From NCBI GenBank assembly GCA_038326775.1, contig JBBQKJ010000002.1, positions 62,001 through 126,000 of the forward strand: a stretch of 64,000 nt of DNA, in the 5' to 3' direction. The notes under the pieces were generated by a model. The model was not told the origin of the DNA. It did not search any database and was given only the letters and a program-made list of their open reading frames with translations. The position numbers were made by a program, and so were the translations under genes. Positions within the stretch are counted from its first letter, which is position 1, and each line of letters starts with the position of its first letter. The DNA comes from DYIU01 sp038326775. Lineage in GTDB: Bacteria > Actinomycetota > Geothermincolia > Fen-727 > Anoxymicrobiaceae. Below are positions 61,417 through 64,000 of this stretch, one piece after another.

Positions 61417-63027
61417 ATGGCTGAAGGAAACCCTGCGCTGCTTTCCAACATCCTGGAAACCAGGGTCGACGAAAAGCCCGACACCGTAGGCATCATATTC
61501 GAAAACGGAGGCCTGTATCCGGATGAGCTGATCACCTACAGGAAGATGCTGTCGAACTCCATCAAACTCGCCATAGGCCTTCGCGAGCTGGGGTTTAAGA
61601 AGGGGGACAAGCTGGCCCTGGTCATGCGCAATCACCCGGAGGTGCTTTATTCATTCATCGCCTCGACCCTGACCGGCATCGTGGCGGTTCCGATAGACCC
61701 CCGCTCCAGGGGCGACAAGCTCACTTACCAGCTCACCGATTCCGACTCCAGGGGCGTGATAACCACCGCCGACCTTCTCCCCGACGTGGAGGCCGCGATC
61801 AAGGGCGCTCCAGATGTTCAGAAGGTCATCCTGAACCTGAAGCCCGACGCGGACCCCGGGCTGAAGGACACATGCGTCACGGTCCAGGAGATGCTCCAGG
61901 GGCCGGAAGCCCTGAGCCTTCCAGACCGCATCGACGACCCCAACCTGCCCTTCGAGATAATCTACACCTCCGGGGTGATGGGGAACCCCAAGGGCGTACA
62001 GATAAAGTCCTCCAGGACCTTGATGTATGTCGTGCTGGCGAAGATGGTGTGGAAGTACACGCCGGAGGACATCCCCTACACGGGCCTGTCGCTCACCCAC
62101 GGAAACGCCCAGGCCGTGACCATGATGCCCGCCCTGGCGGTAGGCATCCCCGCGGTTATCGGGCAGCGCTTCTCGAAGAGCCGGATCTGGGACATATGCC
62201 GCAAGTACGGCTGCACGACCTTTTCCCTGCTGGGGGGGATGATGGCCGGCATCTATAACGAGCCACAGAAGCCGGACGATGCCGACAACCCGGTGAAGGT
62301 CGTTATCTCGGCGGGGACTCCCCTGCCTATATGGGAGGCCTTTGAGAAGCGTTTCAACGCGCAGATCCTGGAATGGTACGGAGCGGTGGAGGGAGGGTTC
62401 GCCTTCAAGCCCATCGGCGAGGGCCCCATCGGCTCCTTCGGGAAACCTATCGAGGGCGTCATGGAGATGCAGGTGGTCGACGAGAACGACAACGAGGTGG
62501 CCGGCGGGGCCTCCGGTGAGCTGATATGCCGCCAGGCCGGCACAAACGCGGAAGTGGATTACTACGGCAAGCCCAAGGCTTCAGCTGACAAGACACGGGG
62601 AGGCTGGCTGCGCACCGGGGACGTGGTCCACCGCGACGAGGAGGGGTGGCTGTTCTTCGACTACCGCAAGGGCACCGCCTTGAGGAGGTCGGGGGATTTC
62701 ATCAAGCCGGAGTACGTGGAAAAGGTGATTGGCGAGCACCCCGACGTGTCAGAGGTCTGCGTCTACGGCATTCCCGCTTCCTCCGGCGCGCCGGGCGAGA
62801 GCGACCTGGTCGCGGCCGTGACCCCATTTCCCGGAAAGGTGCTCGACCCGGCTTCCGTCTTCGAGGCCGCCGTCGCCGGGTTGGAGCGCAACGCCGTTCC
62901 CAGCTATGTCCAGATGGTGGAAGAGATACCAAAGAGCCCGTCCGAGAAATACCTTGACCGGATATTGAAGGAGCAGTTCTCGCCGGAGGCGGACAACGTC
63001 TACAGGCTCGAGGATTACGCATCCTAG
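61417..63027 (+). CDS. Acyl-CoA ligase (ANL superfamily, CaiC/BaiB-like)
   Basis: 536 residues. It activates a carboxylic acid to its CoA thioester with ATP. LGFKKGDKLALVMRNHPEVL (N-terminal), GAVEGGFAFKPIGEG (adenine-binding), GGWLRTGDVVHRDEEGWLFF, YRKGTALRRSGDFIKPEYVE and KSPSEKYLDRI (the C-terminal lysine) are present. The P loop is YTSGVMGNPKGVQIK, not the usual TSGTTGxPKG. The overall form recalls ligases for carnitine-like or bile-acid-like substrates. ATG at 61417 follows GAAAGGAG. It lies between the DUF2148 pair and an acyl-CoA dehydrogenase. The substrate is unknown. Confidence 0.85.
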   Translation: MAEGNPALLSNILETRVDEKPDTVGIIFENGGLYPDELITYRKMLSNSIKLAIGLRELGFKKGDKLALVMRNHPEVLYSFIASTLTGIVAVPIDPRSRGDKLTYQLTDSDSRGVITTADLLPDVEAAIKGAPDVQKVILNLKPDADPGLKDTCVTVQEMLQGPEALSLPDRIDDPNLPFEIIYTSGVMGNPKGVQIKSSRTLMYVVLAKMVWKYTPEDIPYTGLSLTHGNAQAVTMMPALAVGIPAVIGQRFSKSRIWDICRKYGCTTFSLLGGMMAGIYNEPQKPDDADNPVKVVISAGTPLPIWEAFEKRFNAQILEWYGAVEGGFAFKPIGEGPIGSFGKPIEGVMEMQVVDENDNEVAGGASGELICRQAGTNAEVDYYGKPKASADKTRGGWLRTGDVVHRDEEGWLFFDYRKGTALRRSGDFIKPEYVEKVIGEHPDVSEVCVYGIPASSGAPGESDLVAAVTPFPGKVLDPASVFEAAVAGLERNAVPSYVQMVEEIPKSPSEKYLDRILKEQFSPEADNVYRLEDYAS

Positions 63028-63072
63028 AGCGGCGCGGCGGTCCGTCGTGGGAATGGAAAGGAGATGGTAGAC

Positions 63073-64000
63073 GTGGCGGCCCCTTACCTGGACTTGAACC
63101 TGAAGCTCGACCGTACCCAGGAAATGCAGAGAGACATGGTGCACGAGTTCGCCCGGGACGTGCTGCGGCCCGTGAGCCTGGAGCTGGACAAGCTCGACCC
63201 CGAAGATGTGATAGCCAGGGATTCCATCCTGTGGGACGCCTTGAAAAAGGGATATGAAATCGGCCTCCACAAGATACTTATCCCGGAGATCTACGGAGGG
63301 GGCGGCTTCTCTCCCTTAGAGGTGCACATGCTTTTTGAGGAGATCGGCTGGGGGAGCGTCGATTTCTGGATAGCCTTCGGCGTGGCCTGCTTCCCCGCTT
63401 TCCTCGCGAGCATGGTGCCCACCAAATACCTGGTCGACAATTTCATCGTCCCCTTCTGCGAGGACAAGGAGGCCAGCATCATCGGCTGCTGGGCCATAAC
63501 GGAACCCGATCACGGCTCCGATACGCTCGCTCCCTTCACCGAGCAGTTCTCCAAGCCGGAATGCGCCGGTTCGGTGCGGGCAAAGCTGGACGGAGATGAA
63601 TGGGTCATCAACGGGACCAAGGCCGCGTGGGTGTCGATGGGGACCGTCGCGACCCAGGCGGCGGTGTACCTCACTATCGATCCCGAGATGGGGATGGCCG
63701 GGGGAGGGATCTGCATCGTCCCGCTTGACCTTCCCGGGGTGAGCAGGGGCAAGCCCCTGAACAAGCTCGGCCAGCGGGCGCTCAACCAGGGCGAGATCTA
63801 CTTCGACGACGTGCGGGTGCCCAGGGACAACATGCTGGTGGACCAGGAATCCTACGAAGCCCTGTTGGACATAACGCTTGCCACGGCAAACGCGAGCATG
63901 GGCGCGGCCTTTACCGGGTTGGCGCGCGCCTGTTTCGAGGAAGCCGTGGCATACTGCAAGGAGCGGGTCCAGGGTGGCAAGAAGCTCATCGAGCACCAGA
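63073..64000 (+). CDS. Acyl-CoA dehydrogenase, 3' end beyond window
   Basis: At least 309 residues, open to the window edge. The N-terminal helical domain has DMVHEFARDVLRPVSLELDK and the LIPEIYGGGGFSPLEV motif. The FAD and substrate motif CWAITEPDHGSDTLAPFTEQ is present, then the beta domain WVINGTKAAWVSMGTVATQA and EIYFDDVRVPRDNMLVDQES, and the start of the C-terminal domain. GTG at 63073 fits AAGGAG; an ATG at 63064 directly at the ribosome site is less likely. It should catalyse alpha,beta-dehydrogenation of the CoA thioester made by the ligase 45 bases upstream. Confidence 0.9.
   Translation, partial: MAAPYLDLNLKLDRTQEMQRDMVHEFARDVLRPVSLELDKLDPEDVIARDSILWDALKKGYEIGLHKILIPEIYGGGGFSPLEVHMLFEEIGWGSVDFWIAFGVACFPAFLASMVPTKYLVDNFIVPFCEDKEASIIGCWAITEPDHGSDTLAPFTEQFSKPECAGSVRAKLDGDEWVINGTKAAWVSMGTVATQAAVYLTIDPEMGMAGGGICIVPLDLPGVSRGKPLNKLGQRALNQGEIYFDDVRVPRDNMLVDQESYEALLDITLATANASMGAAFTGLARACFEEAVAYCKERVQGGKKLIEHQ

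Overview
This 64 kb window is the replication-origin region of a GC-rich bacterial chromosome. The organism looks like a deep-branching member of the Actinomycetota. The reasons are high GC, many TTG and GTG starts, and the gene order glmU-prs-rplY-pth-mfd-(PPIase)-mazG-eno-pyk-ftsB-DUF501-ppx, which is typical of that phylum. The lineage is my inference from gene content and order, not from a database search.

Left arm (1-14,100): a chemotaxis receptor cut by the window edge and cheR, then a PLP aminotransferase and ddl. The minus-strand parB-parA-rsmG block follows. Next is a 4.3 kb stretch with no intact gene. It holds a fossil IS1182-type transposase, DnaA boxes and a parS site. The minus-strand ribosome/membrane-insertion block khpB-yidC-yidD-rnpA-rpmH comes next, and a second parS lies in the last codons of khpB.

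Origin (13,900-16,150): divergent sigma70-like promoters serve rpmH and dnaA. DnaA boxes lie upstream of dnaA. The dnaA-dnaN gap contains a DnaA box, a run of trinucleotides matching the DnaA-trio pattern, and an AT-rich tract, which together look like a basal unwinding site. Most genes on each side read away from the origin.

Right arm, 16,150-31,500: dnaN, recF, a DciA-like gene, gyrB and gyrA. Then come a giant PAS/GAF histidine kinase of about 1,990 residues, archease, the RNA ligase RtcB and tRNA-Ile. The tRNA is followed by an inverted, decayed copy of its own 3' end.

31,900-44,130: accessory material between housekeeping genes. It holds a TPR protein, a LarA-like DUF2088 protein, two distant paralogs of an unnamed two-module family (34,076 and 42,415), a phytoene-desaturase-like flavoprotein, then ispE, tRNA-Gln, glmU, prs, rplY and pth, a lipoprotein and a small helical protein.

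44,280-57,430: mfd, a parvulin-type lipoprotein, mazG, eno, pyk, a DivIC/FtsB-like protein, a B-box zinc-finger protein with a long Pro/Lys-rich body, a membrane protein, DUF501, ppx and tRNA-Leu.

57,440-64,000: an MFS transporter that appears to start at CTG, then a lipid-metabolism-like cluster: two divergent SCP2-type sterol-carrier proteins, two DUF2148 ferredoxin-domain proteins, an acyl-CoA ligase and an acyl-CoA dehydrogenase cut by the window end. The most interesting parts are this cluster, the two-module paralog pair, the giant kinase and the origin/parS architecture.
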